Shown in pieces: positions 43,979 through 52,676 of a DNA stretch of 64,000 bases. The stretch is from assembly GCA_023664625.1 (NCBI GenBank), contig JAMPFD010000002.1, positions 218,441 to 282,440 on the forward strand, in the 5' to 3' direction. A program made the translations under genes and the position numbers. Position 1 is the first letter of the stretch. Each line of letters opens with the position of its first letter. This stretch comes from Bacillota bacterium (GTDB lineage Bacteria > Bacteroidota > Bacteroidia > Bacteroidales > Bacteroidaceae). The notes under the pieces were generated by a model, which did no database searches, was not told the origin of the DNA, and worked only from the letters and a program-made list of their open reading frames with translations.

Positions 43979-44644
43979 ATGAAAACAGCCGAGCAAGGAT
44001 ATGTGTATATATTAACCAATCCCAGTTTCAAAGAGGATTGGGTGAAGATAGGGAAAAGTTCCAGACCGGTAGACGTAAGATCAAAAGAATTGGATAATAC
44101 AGCAGTACCATTGCCTTTTGAAATATTTGCAACGATGAAAACTTGCAAATATAATGAAGTAGAGAAATTAGTACACAAGACTATTGACCGCCTGACAGAT
44201 TTTCGCATTCGTCAAAATAGGGAGTTTTTCAATGTTGCTCCGCAGATGGCTCTGGATATTTTCCGTGACATTGCCATGACCATTGATGATGCCGAGGTTG
44301 TTTTGTATCATGAAAATAAACCGATAATCAATAATACAGTAGAGATTCATACAAAACGAGAAGTCAAGCGTTCTCGTTTCAAGTTCAGTATATGTAATAT
44401 TAAGATTGGTGAGAATATAACATTTATTCCGACAGGACAGATTGTAAAAGTTGCATCAGACGATTCTATTGAATACGAAGGACGAATATATAAACTCTCA
44501 CCTTTTGTCAGTACATTTATGCCCGAAGATAAGCGAAATGCTTCCGGTGCATATCAAGGTGCAAAATATTTCTCTTATAACGGAATGGTCCTGGAGAATT
44601 TAAGGAAAAATAAAGAATCTGAACAAGTTGATAGCAATAATTGA
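43979..44644 (+). CDS. GIY-YIG nuclease-like protein with T5orf172 domain
   Basis: 221 aa and intact. The N-terminal domain (about 5-95) has 'GYVYILTNPSFKEDWVKIGK' (GIY-YIG as YVY...VKIG), 'VRSKELDNTAVPLPFEIFA' and the catalytic-type Glu in 'NREFFNVAP', which is the T5orf172/MUG113 pattern of the GIY-YIG superfamily. A basic linker (HTKREVKRSRFKFS) leads to a C-terminal module, 'KIGENITFIPTGQIVKVASD...GAYQGAKYFSYNGMVL', similar to DUF4357-like domains found with restriction or phage proteins. It is likely a DNA-acting nuclease of a defence or mobile locus. It starts 6 nt after the XRE remnant. Confidence 0.8.
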   Translation: MKTAEQGYVYILTNPSFKEDWVKIGKSSRPVDVRSKELDNTAVPLPFEIFATMKTCKYNEVEKLVHKTIDRLTDFRIRQNREFFNVAPQMALDIFRDIAMTIDDAEVVLYHENKPIINNTVEIHTKREVKRSRFKFSICNIKIGENITFIPTGQIVKVASDDSIEYEGRIYKLSPFVSTFMPEDKRNASGAYQGAKYFSYNGMVLENLRKNKESEQVDSNN

Positions 44645-44652
44645 TATTAAGT

Positions 44653-44754
44653 ATGGCAAAGACAAAGGAAGAAATAGCTGAGCTACTCTCAACAGAGCTA
44701 TTAATTATATCACAGACGATACGCTCAGCGTCATTCTCTGTCAGACTCCGTTAG
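44653..44754 (+). pseudogene. Truncated ORF whose first residues resemble a type I restriction HsdM start
   Basis: ATG at 44653, TAG at 44752-44754. The first 15 residues 'MAKTKEEIAELLSTE' resemble the start of N-6 methylases (HsdM), which often follow XRE and GIY-YIG genes in Bacteroidales type I loci. From about 44694 the DNA belongs to an RHS gene in another frame. I infer a recombination junction that removed the methylase. The match is short, so this is tentative. Confidence 0.35.
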
Positions 44755-45701
44755 GATCCCACACTCTCGTAAAGGCGGGCTTCTACTGTCCGAAAACTCT
44801 TGAAGGTGAGGAAACTGTTGACGAGGATGGCCATTCCTTGGTTGTCTTCAAAGATAGGCTCGGCAGAAAAGCACTTGAGCGCCGGAATGGAGACCATGAC
44901 ACATATTAAGCTTTCCGCTTTCATTATTAAATAATGATGATTCAGAACATTGGGGAAGTTGTTGAGAAAATCTTATTGGTTGTAGTGTATTGAGAATATA
45001 CGGATATGACTACATCACCAAGTTTGGCTATGACAAGTTCGAGCAGCGCAGCTATCTGAAGTATTGCAACGGTGCGGAGACTTTCTACACCTATGACAAC
45101 CGCCGTCGCCTGAGTAATCTCGCTGTAAACAGCGGAGGCACATCCATCATGGACAACGTCTATATGTTTGACGCGGTGAGCAATGTTCTCTCGGTGGCAA
45201 ACAACGCATCGCTTCCGCAAAGTGGAAATGCCGGTGGACAGATGTCACACAGCTACACATACGATGGACTGTACCGCCTTGCATCGGCAACCGATACATA
45301 CACCGGAGCTGACAGCAAATCGGTATCCTATACCTCGACATGGGCTATGATAATATGCACCGTATCACATCCAAGAGTCAGCATCTGACTCAGGATAATG
45401 TGCAGTTCAACGGTACTCTCAATGTAGGCTATGACATTTCTTACAGTTACAGTTCGGAAGAAGGCAAGAAATTCCAGCTTGAAAATGTAAAGGATGTTAA
45501 TTATCATACAGAGGAAACTCCGGGTGACAATAATATCAAGAACAATTACGCTTATTTGTATGATAAAAACGGAAATTTCGTTCATATGAATACCGAACGT
45601 TTGAACCAGTGTACAATAACGAAGACTCGTTGAAGGAGTTCGTGATAATTGATGAGACCAATTTTCTTATAATCCCAATAGATTTCACAAAAAAGATCTA
45701 A
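44694..45701 (+). pseudogene. RHS/YD-repeat protein fragments
   Basis: Three pieces are seen: 44694-44909 ('INYITDDTLSVILCQTPLGS...DEDGHSLVVFKDRLGRKALERR', then TAA); about 44985-45388 ('YGYDYITKFGYDKFEQRSYL...FYTYDNRRRLSNL...YTYDGLYRLASATD'); and about 45340-45701 in shifted frames ('GYDNMHRITSKSQHLTQDNV', 'AYLYDKNGNFVHMNTE', then after another shift 'TFEPVYNNEDSLKEF...'). The repeated Y-D-x-x-x-R-L motifs are those of RHS proteins, which are large secreted or surface polymorphic toxins. The gene has frameshifts near 45345 and 45600 and a gap after 44909. It is a dead remnant; the C-terminal toxin part is lost or unrecognisable. Confidence 0.8.
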
Positions 45702-45772
45702 AATGTATATTCAAAAACGAAGTGCAATAAATCCTTATATATAAGCGGATTTAAGGATTAACTAAATAAAAT

Positions 45773-45820
45773 CGTGGCAATGAGTATTTCGCAAATACAC
45801 TCATTACCACGAATGTTTTT
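45773..45820. terminator. Hairpin at the end of the islet
   Basis: CGTGG-c-AATGAGT ... ACTCATT-a-CCACG forms a long imperfect stem with outer arms 45773-45777 and 45807-45811, followed on the plus strand by AATGTTTTT. It separates the RHS debris from the convergent pepT gene. A weaker hairpin (AATCCTTA / TTAAGGATT) lies just upstream. Confidence 0.65.
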
Positions 45821-45960
45821 ATATAAAAAATGTTTGAATATGTATCTCTACAGGCTTGTGCCAGATGTTTGCTGAATGCAGGTTGGGGTTTTACCATACA
45901 GTGGATGGCTCATCCGCGTCCGTTTACCAGACTTGTTCTTTTTACGGTTACACTGTTTGT

Positions 45961-47187
45961 TCAGTCATTATATTGTGCTGTGATCTCGCAGATTTTTATG
46001 ATGGTCTTCATAGCTTTTTCCATCACCTGGCATGATACGAACTCATACGGGCCGTGGAAATTCACTCCGCCGGCAAAGATGTTAGGGCATGGCAGCCCCA
46101 TGAATGAGAGTTGTGCACCATCGGTGCCGCCACGAATAGGCTCGACGCGTGGCGGTACGTCGCATTCCTGCATGGCATGGAGTACAATGTCAATGACATG
46201 CATCTGAGGGTCAATCTTTTCCTTCATGTTGTAATACTGGTCCTTGACATCAACGGTGACTGTTCCCTCACCGTATTTGCTATTGAGCTGCTCGCCTATT
46301 TTCTTGATGAAAGCCTTTCTGTCCTCAAATTTCTGCCTGTCGTGATCGCGTATGATATATGTGAGATTTGCGCACTCAATGCCACCGTCAATATGCAGCA
46401 GGTGATAGAAGCCTTCATATCCCTCGGTCGTCTCCGGCCGTTCATCGGCAGGCATCGTTCCTGCAAATTCCATGGCCACGACGTTTGCGTTGATCATCTT
46501 TCCTTTGGCATATCCCGGATGGACACTGACACCTTTGACTGTTATTTTTGCAGACGCGGCATTGAAGTTCTCGTATTCAAGGTCCCCGAGGTCTCCGCCG
46601 TCGATAGTGTATGCCCAGTCGCAACCGAATTTCTCAACGTCAAAATGGTGGGCACCCATGCCGATTTCCTCGTCAGGATTGAAAGCAACGCGTATCTTTC
46701 CGTGCTTTACTTCCGGATGTTCCTTGAGCCATACCATTGCCTGTATGATTTCCGCAATGCCGGCCTTGTCGTCCGCACCGAGAAGTGTGTGTCCGTCTGT
46801 GACGATAAGGTCTTCGCCCTTATGCTGTAATAGTTCCGGGAATTTCTCCGGGGAGGAAACAATACCTTCGGAAAGGATAATGTCGCCACCGTCATAATTC
46901 TCTACTATGCGTGCCTTGACGTTTGCACCGGAGCAGTCAGGAGATGTGTCGTAATGTGAGATGAAGCCTATCGTCGGCACATCCTGCCTGATGTTGGAGG
47001 GCAGGGTGGCATAGACATATCCCTTGTCGTCCATTTCCACATCTTCGAGTCCTTCGTTCTCCAGTTCTTCTTTAAGGTAGCGTGCAAAAGCAAGTTGCTT
47101 TTCAGGAGTGCTTGGCACTGTCTGCGAGTCTTCGCATGACTGTGTGTCAAATTTCGTATAGTTAAGAAAGCGTTCTGTCAGATTCAT
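45961..47187 (-). CDS. pepT: Peptidase T (tripeptide aminopeptidase)
   Basis: 408 aa, the normal length. M20B metal motifs are visible: '[14 protein letters not shown]' (His/Asp ligands, about 75-88), '[18 protein letters not shown]' (bridging Asp), '[17 protein letters not shown]' (catalytic Glu pair), '[19 protein letters not shown]' and '[18 protein letters not shown]' (C-terminal His/Asp region). It removes the N-terminal residue of tripeptides in the cytoplasm and complements the secreted dipeptidase in this window. It is monocistronic and convergent with the accessory islet. Confidence 0.96.
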   Translation of the reverse strand: MNLTERFLNYTKFDTQSCEDSQTVPSTPEKQLAFARYLKEELENEGLEDVEMDDKGYVYATLPSNIRQDVPTIGFISHYDTSPDCSGANVKARIVENYDGGDIILSEGIVSSPEKFPELLQHKGEDLIVTDGHTLLGADDKAGIAEIIQAMVWLKEHPEVKHGKIRVAFNPDEEIGMGAHHFDVEKFGCDWAYTIDGGDLGDLEYENFNAASAKITVKGVSVHPGYAKGKMINANVVAMEFAGTMPADERPETTEGYEGFYHLLHIDGGIECANLTYIIRDHDRQKFEDRKAFIKKIGEQLNSKYGEGTVTVDVKDQYYNMKEKIDPQMHVIDIVLHAMQECDVPPRVEPIRGGTDGAQLSFMGLPCPNIFAGGVNFHGPYEFVSCQVMEKAMKTIIKICEITAQYND

Positions 47188-47291
47188 TTCTTTTATATTT
47201 TATGTTGTTAGTGTAAACTTACTGCGGGCTGTGAAAGGTAAAAGGCTGATATGTAATTGTATATGCTTGTAGGTGCAATCTGTCATGTAGG

Positions 47292-47966
47292 CTATTTGAG
47301 GAGGTCCGGCCGCAATGCTTTTGTCCTTGCAATCGCCTGCTCCATTTCCCATTCCTTTATTTTAGCCTCATGTCCTGAAAGCAGAATGTCGGGTACGCGC
47401 CACCCCTTGTACTCAGCCGGTCGGGTATAGATAGGTGCGGAGAGCAGGTCGTCCTGGAAGCAGTCGGAGAATGCGGACTGTTCGTCACCGATGACGCCCG
47501 GTATGAGTCTTACGATAGCGTCAGCCATGACAGCGGCAGGCAGTTCTCCACCTGTCAGGACGAAATCGCCGATACTTATCTCACGTGTGATAAGATGGTC
47601 ACGCACACGTTGGTCAATGCCTTTGTAGTGTCCGGCAAGGATGATGATATTTTCCTTCATTGACAAGTCGTTGGCGACATGCTGGTTGAACTGTTCTCCG
47701 TCAGGAGAGGTGAATATGATTTCATCGTAGTTGCGCTCAGCTTTCAGTGCTGCAATACAGCGGTCAATGGGCTCAATCTGCATCACCATGCCGGCGAATC
47801 CGCCGTACGGGTAGTCGTCCACGCGTTTCCACTTGTCAAGGGTATAGTCACGAAGGTTGTGGACATGTATCTCCACAAGTCCTTTTTTCTGTGCTCTTGC
47901 CAGAATGCTCTCATTCATGAAAGGCTCGAGCATTTGCGGTAATACTGTTATAATATCTATTCTCAT
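47292..47966 (-). CDS. trmD: tRNA (guanine37-N1)-methyltransferase TrmD
   Basis: 224 aa from the ATG at 47966. The 47984 start is excluded because the promoter -7 element lies at 47974-47981. It starts '[20 protein letters not shown]'. The SPOUT trefoil knot is shown by '[20 protein letters not shown]' (about 110-129) and '[20 protein letters not shown]' (about 131-150), and the C-terminal helical domain by '[20 protein letters not shown]'. It adds a methyl to G37 from SAM, preventing frameshifting. It is not in the usual rpsP-rimM-trmD-rplS operon, as is common in Bacteroidetes. Confidence 0.96.
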   Translation of the reverse strand: MRIDIITVLPQMLEPFMNESILARAQKKGLVEIHVHNLRDYTLDKWKRVDDYPYGGFAGMVMQIEPIDRCIAALKAERNYDEIIFTSPDGEQFNQHVANDLSMKENIIILAGHYKGIDQRVRDHLITREISIGDFVLTGGELPAAVMADAIVRLIPGVIGDEQSAFSDCFQDDLLSAPIYTRPAEYKGWRVPDILLSGHEAKIKEWEMEQAIARTKALRPDLLK

Positions 47967-47973
47967 TTCTCTG

Positions 47974-47981
47974 CAAAAGTA
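47974..47981 (-). promoter_or_regulatory. -7 element of trmD, 7 nt before the start codon
   Basis: The minus strand reads TACTTTTGC (TAnnTTTG). With the usual spacing the transcript would begin at or within about 2 nt of the ATG at 47966. Confidence 0.7.
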
Positions 47982-48044
47982 CAAAAGTTTTTTGAATTAA
48001 CACAAATTTAGCGTAGATTATGCAATTTTCTTTAAAAAAATTAT

Positions 48045-48052
48045 TAATTTTG
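48045..48052 (+). promoter_or_regulatory. -7 element of the DapA-family/SSS/fucI gene run
   Basis: TAATTTTGC (TAnnTTTG) 35 nt upstream of the ATG at 48087. It is the only clear promoter seen for the co-directional genes to 59197, although later gaps of 90-200 nt could hold others. Confidence 0.6.
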
Positions 48053-48086
48053 CAATCAAACTAACAATAACTAACTTATTTGAATT

Positions 48087-49028
48087 ATGATAGATTTGAT
48101 GAAAACGCCGCTCAGCGGTATTGTGCCACCCCTTGTGACCCCACTTCTTGACAATGAGACTGTCGACGTAGCGAGTCTCGAGCGTCTTATCGAGCATCTC
48201 ATAGCCGGTGGCGTCCACGGTCTTTTCGTACTTGGGACAACAGGTGAGGAACAGTCACTTTCTTTCAATGTGCGCGAGCAGATGATTCGTGAGTCCTGCC
48301 GTATCAATAACGGCCGTCTTCCAATACTTGTCTGCATCACGGAGACATCTATTGTAGAGGCTGTCAATCTTGCCAACATAGCTAAGGAATGCGGTGCCGA
48401 CGGTCTTGTTTCAGCTCCTCCTTATTATTTTGCAACAGGTCAGCCTGAGCTTGCCCAGTTCTATGAGGAGCTTGTTCCGCAACTCCCTCTTCCGGTATTC
48501 CTTTATAATATGCCTTCTCATGTCAAGGTGAATTTCGCACCGGAGACGGTTGCCCGTCTAGCAAAGATGAAGCAGGTGGTTGGCCTGAAGGACTCTTCCG
48601 CCAATGCCGTGTACTTCCAGAGTGTCATGTATGAGGTTCGTAAGATCAATCCTGACTTCATGATGTTCTGCGGCCCTGAGGAGATAACAGGCGAGTGTGT
48701 TCTTATGGGTGCCAACGGCGGTGTCAACGGCGGTGCCAATATGTTCCCGGAGCTATATGTGGCAATGTACAATGCCGCAAAGGACAGGGACATTGAGAAG
48801 CTTATGGCGATGCAGAAGATTATCATGCAGATAAGCCGTACGATATATACCATAGGCCGTCATGGTTCAAGCTATCTGAAAGGACTGAAATGTGCATGTC
48901 AGCAGCTCGGTGTGATCAATGACGATTTCGTGGCTTCTCCTTTCTACAAGTTCGACACTCCGGAGCGCGACAAGATCACCCTTGCCCTCGCGAAGCTTAA
49001 TATGGAGCATGGTAAATTGAAACTGTAA
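48087..49028 (+). CDS. DapA/NanA-family class I aldolase or synthase
   Basis: 313 aa. It is a TIM barrel of the dihydrodipicolinate synthase superfamily, with pyruvate-binding 'GLFVLGTTGEEQSL' (T-T-G-E), catalytic Tyr in 'PVFLYNMPSHVK' and Schiff-base Lys in 'VVGLKDSSANA' (about 163-173). Members cleave or form 2-keto acids from pyruvate: DapA, sialate lyase, and 2-keto-3-deoxy sugar acid aldolases. The residues after the GTTGE loop and the neighbouring transporter and sugar isomerase favour a catabolic sugar-acid aldolase over lysine synthesis, but this is inferred from context. It lies 28 nt before the SSS gene and is the first of the methyl-transfer cluster. Confidence 0.85.
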   Translation: MIDLMKTPLSGIVPPLVTPLLDNETVDVASLERLIEHLIAGGVHGLFVLGTTGEEQSLSFNVREQMIRESCRINNGRLPILVCITETSIVEAVNLANIAKECGADGLVSAPPYYFATGQPELAQFYEELVPQLPLPVFLYNMPSHVKVNFAPETVARLAKMKQVVGLKDSSANAVYFQSVMYEVRKINPDFMMFCGPEEITGECVLMGANGGVNGGANMFPELYVAMYNAAKDRDIEKLMAMQKIIMQISRTIYTIGRHGSSYLKGLKCACQQLGVINDDFVASPFYKFDTPERDKITLALAKLNMEHGKLKL

Positions 49029-49056
49029 AAGCCCGTACAACCTTAGAATCATTACT

Positions 49057-50583
49057 ATGCACATAATCGACATAATAGTATTCCTTATCTTCACCGGCGG
49101 CATCGTCCTTATGGGCAGCCTGTTCTACAGCAAGGACACCAGTGCCAAGGAATTTACCAATGCAGGAAGGAGCATACCGGGATGGGTCGTGGGAATGAGC
49201 ATCTTCTCCACATACGTCTCCAGCATCTCCTATCTCGGTAATCCCGGCAAGGCGTATGCTTCCGACTGGAATCCTTTCGTTTTCGGTCTCAGTATCCCCA
49301 TCGCATGTTGGATAGCGGCGAAATGGTTCGTCCCTTTCTACAGGAATCATGACAGTGTGTCAGCGTACGCTTTTCTTGAAGAGCGTTTCGGACCGTGGGC
49401 GAGAATATATGCTTCCGCATGCTATCTGCTGACGCAGATAGCCCGCATGGGTTCAATACTTTTCCTCCTGGCTATGCCGATGAACATCCTGATGGGGTGG
49501 GATCTCCGCACCGTTATCATCATCACCTCAATAGCAATCATCTTCTATTCCATGCTCGGAGGCATGAAGGCGGTTATATGGACGGAGGCGATACAGGGCT
49601 TTATATTAATAGGTGGAGCGCTTGTGTGCCTCGGCGTATTGATGTTCTCAATGCCGGAAGGCCCGATGCAGGCTTTTCAGATAGGGTGGGACACTCTTGA
49701 CGAGGCTGGCAGGAACAAATTCTCCTTAGGCTCGTTTTCGTTCTCCGATGTCGCACATTCCACATTCTGGGTCTGTCTCATCTATGGTGTGTTCATCAAT
49801 CTCCAGAACTATGGCATAGACCAGAACTATGTCCAGCGTTACCATACGGCAAAGACTGACCGTGAGGCGAAGAACGCCGCACTATTCGGCGGCTGGCTGT
49901 ACATTCCTGTATCAGCGTTGTTCTTCCTGATAGGCACTTGCCTTTTCAGTTATTATAAGGTGTTCCCAGACGCGCAGATCGCAGCTTTCGACGCGGCAGG
50001 AAAGGCTGACTATGTTTTCCCGTATTTCATGGTTCATTCGCTGCCGACAGGATTGACGGGACTGCTCATTGCCAGTGTGTTCGCAGCCGGTATGTCAACG
50101 GTGGCGACTTCCGTGACCTCATGCTCCACAATTCTTCTGACGGACTATTGGATGCGCATGCGCAAGCATGTCCACAGGAAAAGCAGTGACCGCAGCCGGG
50201 GTATCGGTGATAAGGAGCATCTCATGGTTCTGAAGCTCGGTTCCGTGCTTATCGGCGTGCTTGGAATCTGTGTGGCGCTTGCACTTGTGAATGTCAACAG
50301 TATCCTTGATGCATGGTGGAAACTTTCATCCATCTTCTCAGGAGGTATGCTCGGACTCTTTCTGCTCGGCTATCTTTCAACGAAGGTCAGGAATATCCAC
50401 GCTGTCATCGGTGTTCTCTGCGGATTCGCCGTCATAGCATGGATTTCGGCATGGAACTGGATAGGCCTTCCTGATCCGGGACTGCACGAATATCTTGCCA
50501 TTGTGCTTGGCACGATGACAATCTTCATCGTCGGGTTCGCCCTTGTGCTTCTTGTTCCTGTGAAGAACAGGCAGGAGGCGTAA
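49057..50583 (+). CDS. Sodium:solute symporter (SSS family), first copy
   Basis: 508 aa with 13-14 membrane helices. SSS signatures include 'NAGRSIPGWVVGMSIFSTYV', 'SYLGNPGKAYASDWNPFVFG', 'GGMKAVIWTEAIQGFILIGG' and 'GLLIASVFAAGMSTVATSVT' (Na2-site region with Ser/Thr). It imports a solute with sodium across the inner membrane. The subclade is closest in look to transporters of sugars or sialic acid-like acids, which suits its place between a DapA-family aldolase and fucI. Substrate unproven. Confidence 0.88.
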   Translation: MHIIDIIVFLIFTGGIVLMGSLFYSKDTSAKEFTNAGRSIPGWVVGMSIFSTYVSSISYLGNPGKAYASDWNPFVFGLSIPIACWIAAKWFVPFYRNHDSVSAYAFLEERFGPWARIYASACYLLTQIARMGSILFLLAMPMNILMGWDLRTVIIITSIAIIFYSMLGGMKAVIWTEAIQGFILIGGALVCLGVLMFSMPEGPMQAFQIGWDTLDEAGRNKFSLGSFSFSDVAHSTFWVCLIYGVFINLQNYGIDQNYVQRYHTAKTDREAKNAALFGGWLYIPVSALFFLIGTCLFSYYKVFPDAQIAAFDAAGKADYVFPYFMVHSLPTGLTGLLIASVFAAGMSTVATSVTSCSTILLTDYWMRMRKHVHRKSSDRSRGIGDKEHLMVLKLGSVLIGVLGICVALALVNVNSILDAWWKLSSIFSGGMLGLFLLGYLSTKVRNIHAVIGVLCGFAVIAWISAWNWIGLPDPGLHEYLAIVLGTMTIFIVGFALVLLVPVKNRQEA

Positions 50584-50672
50584 ATATAAAAATGTAGATA
50601 CAACGGCTGGCTATCCGCTTGAATGCCGGTCGTTGTCATTAAAAGAAACAGATAACAAAAAACATTACAGTT

Positions 50673-52493
50673 ATGGCTAACTATCCCAAAATAGGAATCC
50701 GCCCGACAATCGACGGCCGTCAGGGCGGCATCCGTGAGAGTCTTGAAGAAAAGACAATGGCACTTGCCAATGCAGTGGCAAAACTCATCAGTGAAAATCT
50801 CAGAAACGGGGACGGCTCTCCTGTAGAGTGCGTCATCTCCGATACAACCATCGGCCGTGTCACCGAGGCTGCGGCCTGCCAGGAGAAGTTCGAGCGTGAG
50901 AATGTCGGTTCCACAATTACCGTGACCTCATGCTGGTGCTACGGTTCAGAGACAATGGACATGGATCCGACCCATCCCAAGGCGGTATGGGGCTTTAACG
51001 GCACAGAGCGTCCCGGCGCGGTATATCTTGCGGCTGTCCTTGCTGCACACGCCCAGAAGGGACTTCCGGCATACGGAATCTACGGACATGACGTCCAGGA
51101 TCTTTCTGACAATACAATCCCTGCCGACGTAGCAGAGAAGATTCTGCGTTTCGCACGTGCTGCCCAGGCTGTGGCAACAATGCGCGGCAAGTCTTACCTC
51201 AGCCTCGGCAACACCTGCATGGGCATTGCCGGCTCAATCGTCAATGCCGACTTCCTCCAGAATTACCTCGGAATGCGCACGGAATATGTTTCATTGGTTG
51301 AGATTCTCCGCCGTGTGGACTACGGAATCTATGACCATGAGGAGTTTGAGAAAGCCATGGCATGGGTGGAGAAGTTCTGCAAGACCAATGAGGGACATGA
51401 CTATAACGAGGACCGTGCTCTCTTCCCAGGCACGCCGATGACAACGTTCAACGGCAAGGGCAAGGGCAAGAACCGTGAGGAAAAGGATGCCGACTGGGAA
51501 TTCACGGTCAAGTGCATGATGATTATCCGTGACCTTATGTGCGGTTCCGACAAACTTAAGGAGATGGGCTACCTTGAGGAGGCTCTCGGCCATAATGCAA
51601 TCGCTGCCGGCGTGCAGGGACAGCGTCAGTGGACGGACTACAAGCCGAATTTCGACTTCCCGGAGTCCATGCTTTGCACGAGCTTTGACTGGAACGGTCC
51701 GCGTGAGGCAAAGATTCTTGCTACGGAGAATGATTTCCTCAACGGTCTGTCAATGCTTTTCGGCCATCTCCTTACAAACAAGGGGGCAATGTTCTCCGAC
51801 ATCCGCACTTACTGGAGCCCGGAGGCTGTGGAGCGCGTGAGCGGCAAGCGTCCGGAAGGCGGTGCTGCCAACGGTTTCATACATCTCATCAATTCCGGTG
51901 CGACAACACTTGACGCTACGGGCGCGATGACTGACGCCGAGGGCAATCCGACAATCAAGTCCCATTGGGATATTACGGAGCAGGATATGGAGAACTGCCT
52001 GAATGCCACAAGCTGGATGCCGGCTGACCGTGACTACTTCCGTGGCGGCGGCTACTCTTCCCACTTCCTTACAAAGGGCGGCATGCCGATGACCATGCTC
52101 CGTGTGAACATCGTGGCAGGCCTCGGCCCTGTCCTGCAGCTTGCGGAAGGATGGACGGTAGAGCTTGACAAGGATGTCAACGACATGCTTGACAAGCGTA
52201 CCGATCCTACGTGGCCGACAACATGGTTCGCACCGCGCCTCGACCCTTCGAAGGATGCGTTCAAGGACGTTTATTCTGTCATGAACAACTGGGGTGCAAA
52301 CCATGGTGCCATCGTCCATGGCCATGTCGGAGCTGACCTTATCACGCTCTGCTCCATGCTCCGCATTCCGGTATGCATGCACAATATTGCTGACAAGGAC
52401 ATCTTCCGCCCGGCATGCTGGAACGCTTTCGGCATGGACAAGGAAGGCGCGGACTACCGTGCCTGTGCGAACTTCGGCCCGATGTACAGATAA
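50673..52493 (+). CDS. fucI: L-fucose isomerase family protein
   Basis: 606 aa, close to E. coli FucI (591). It starts '[20 protein letters not shown]', the family N-terminus, with '[20 protein letters not shown]', '[20 protein letters not shown]', '[20 protein letters not shown]' and metal-site residues in '[14 protein letters not shown]' and '[13 protein letters not shown]'. It uses a divalent metal to convert L-fucose (and often D-arabinose) to the ketose. No fuculokinase or fuculose aldolase follows, which is unusual for a fucose operon. It is followed by two hairpins and the corrinoid methyltransferase fusion. Confidence 0.92.
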   Translation: MANYPKIGIRPTIDGRQGGIRESLEEKTMALANAVAKLISENLRNGDGSPVECVISDTTIGRVTEAAACQEKFERENVGSTITVTSCWCYGSETMDMDPTHPKAVWGFNGTERPGAVYLAAVLAAHAQKGLPAYGIYGHDVQDLSDNTIPADVAEKILRFARAAQAVATMRGKSYLSLGNTCMGIAGSIVNADFLQNYLGMRTEYVSLVEILRRVDYGIYDHEEFEKAMAWVEKFCKTNEGHDYNEDRALFPGTPMTTFNGKGKGKNREEKDADWEFTVKCMMIIRDLMCGSDKLKEMGYLEEALGHNAIAAGVQGQRQWTDYKPNFDFPESMLCTSFDWNGPREAKILATENDFLNGLSMLFGHLLTNKGAMFSDIRTYWSPEAVERVSGKRPEGGAANGFIHLINSGATTLDATGAMTDAEGNPTIKSHWDITEQDMENCLNATSWMPADRDYFRGGGYSSHFLTKGGMPMTMLRVNIVAGLGPVLQLAEGWTVELDKDVNDMLDKRTDPTWPTTWFAPRLDPSKDAFKDVYSVMNNWGANHGAIVHGHVGADLITLCSMLRIPVCMHNIADKDIFRPACWNAFGMDKEGADYRACANFGPMYR

Positions 52494-52508
52494 GTCCGTG
52501 AGGGCAGG

Positions 52509-52547
52509 CATCCCTCCGCTCTTCTGAAAGGAACTGCCGGAGGGATG
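52509..52547 (+). terminator. Hairpin after fucI
   Basis: A perfect 10-bp stem CATCCCTCCG / CGGAGGGATG with a 19-nt loop, 16 nt past the fucI stop. It is not followed by a T-run, so it may be a processing or partial termination site. Confidence 0.5.
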
Positions 52548-52586
52548 GCGATAGGATAGAAATATTTTGTTCACTTACAATACTTG

Positions 52587-52657
52587 ACAAAGTTCTTGAA
52601 GGTGGGTTTGGAGATTAGGGAAATGATTTTTCAGACCCACCTTTTTCGAGGCTTTGT
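52587..52657 (+). promoter_or_regulatory. Stem-loop directly before the methyltransferase fusion start
   Basis: AAGGTGGGT (52599-52607) pairs with ACCCACCTT (52635-52643), and outer arms ACAAAG (52587-52592) and CTTTGT (52652-52657) extend it. The 3' arm is followed by TTT, so it could act as a terminator or attenuator. The ATG at 52677 lies 20 nt downstream. No cobalamin-riboswitch B12 box was recognised. Confidence 0.5.
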
Positions 52658-52676
52658 TCAGGACTTTAGAAAAAGA

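Noticed and set aside
52494..52676. Cobalamin riboswitch before the methyltransferase fusion
   Set aside because: No B12 box or conserved core was recognised in this leader, nor before 48087 or 58613. Only simple hairpins are visible.
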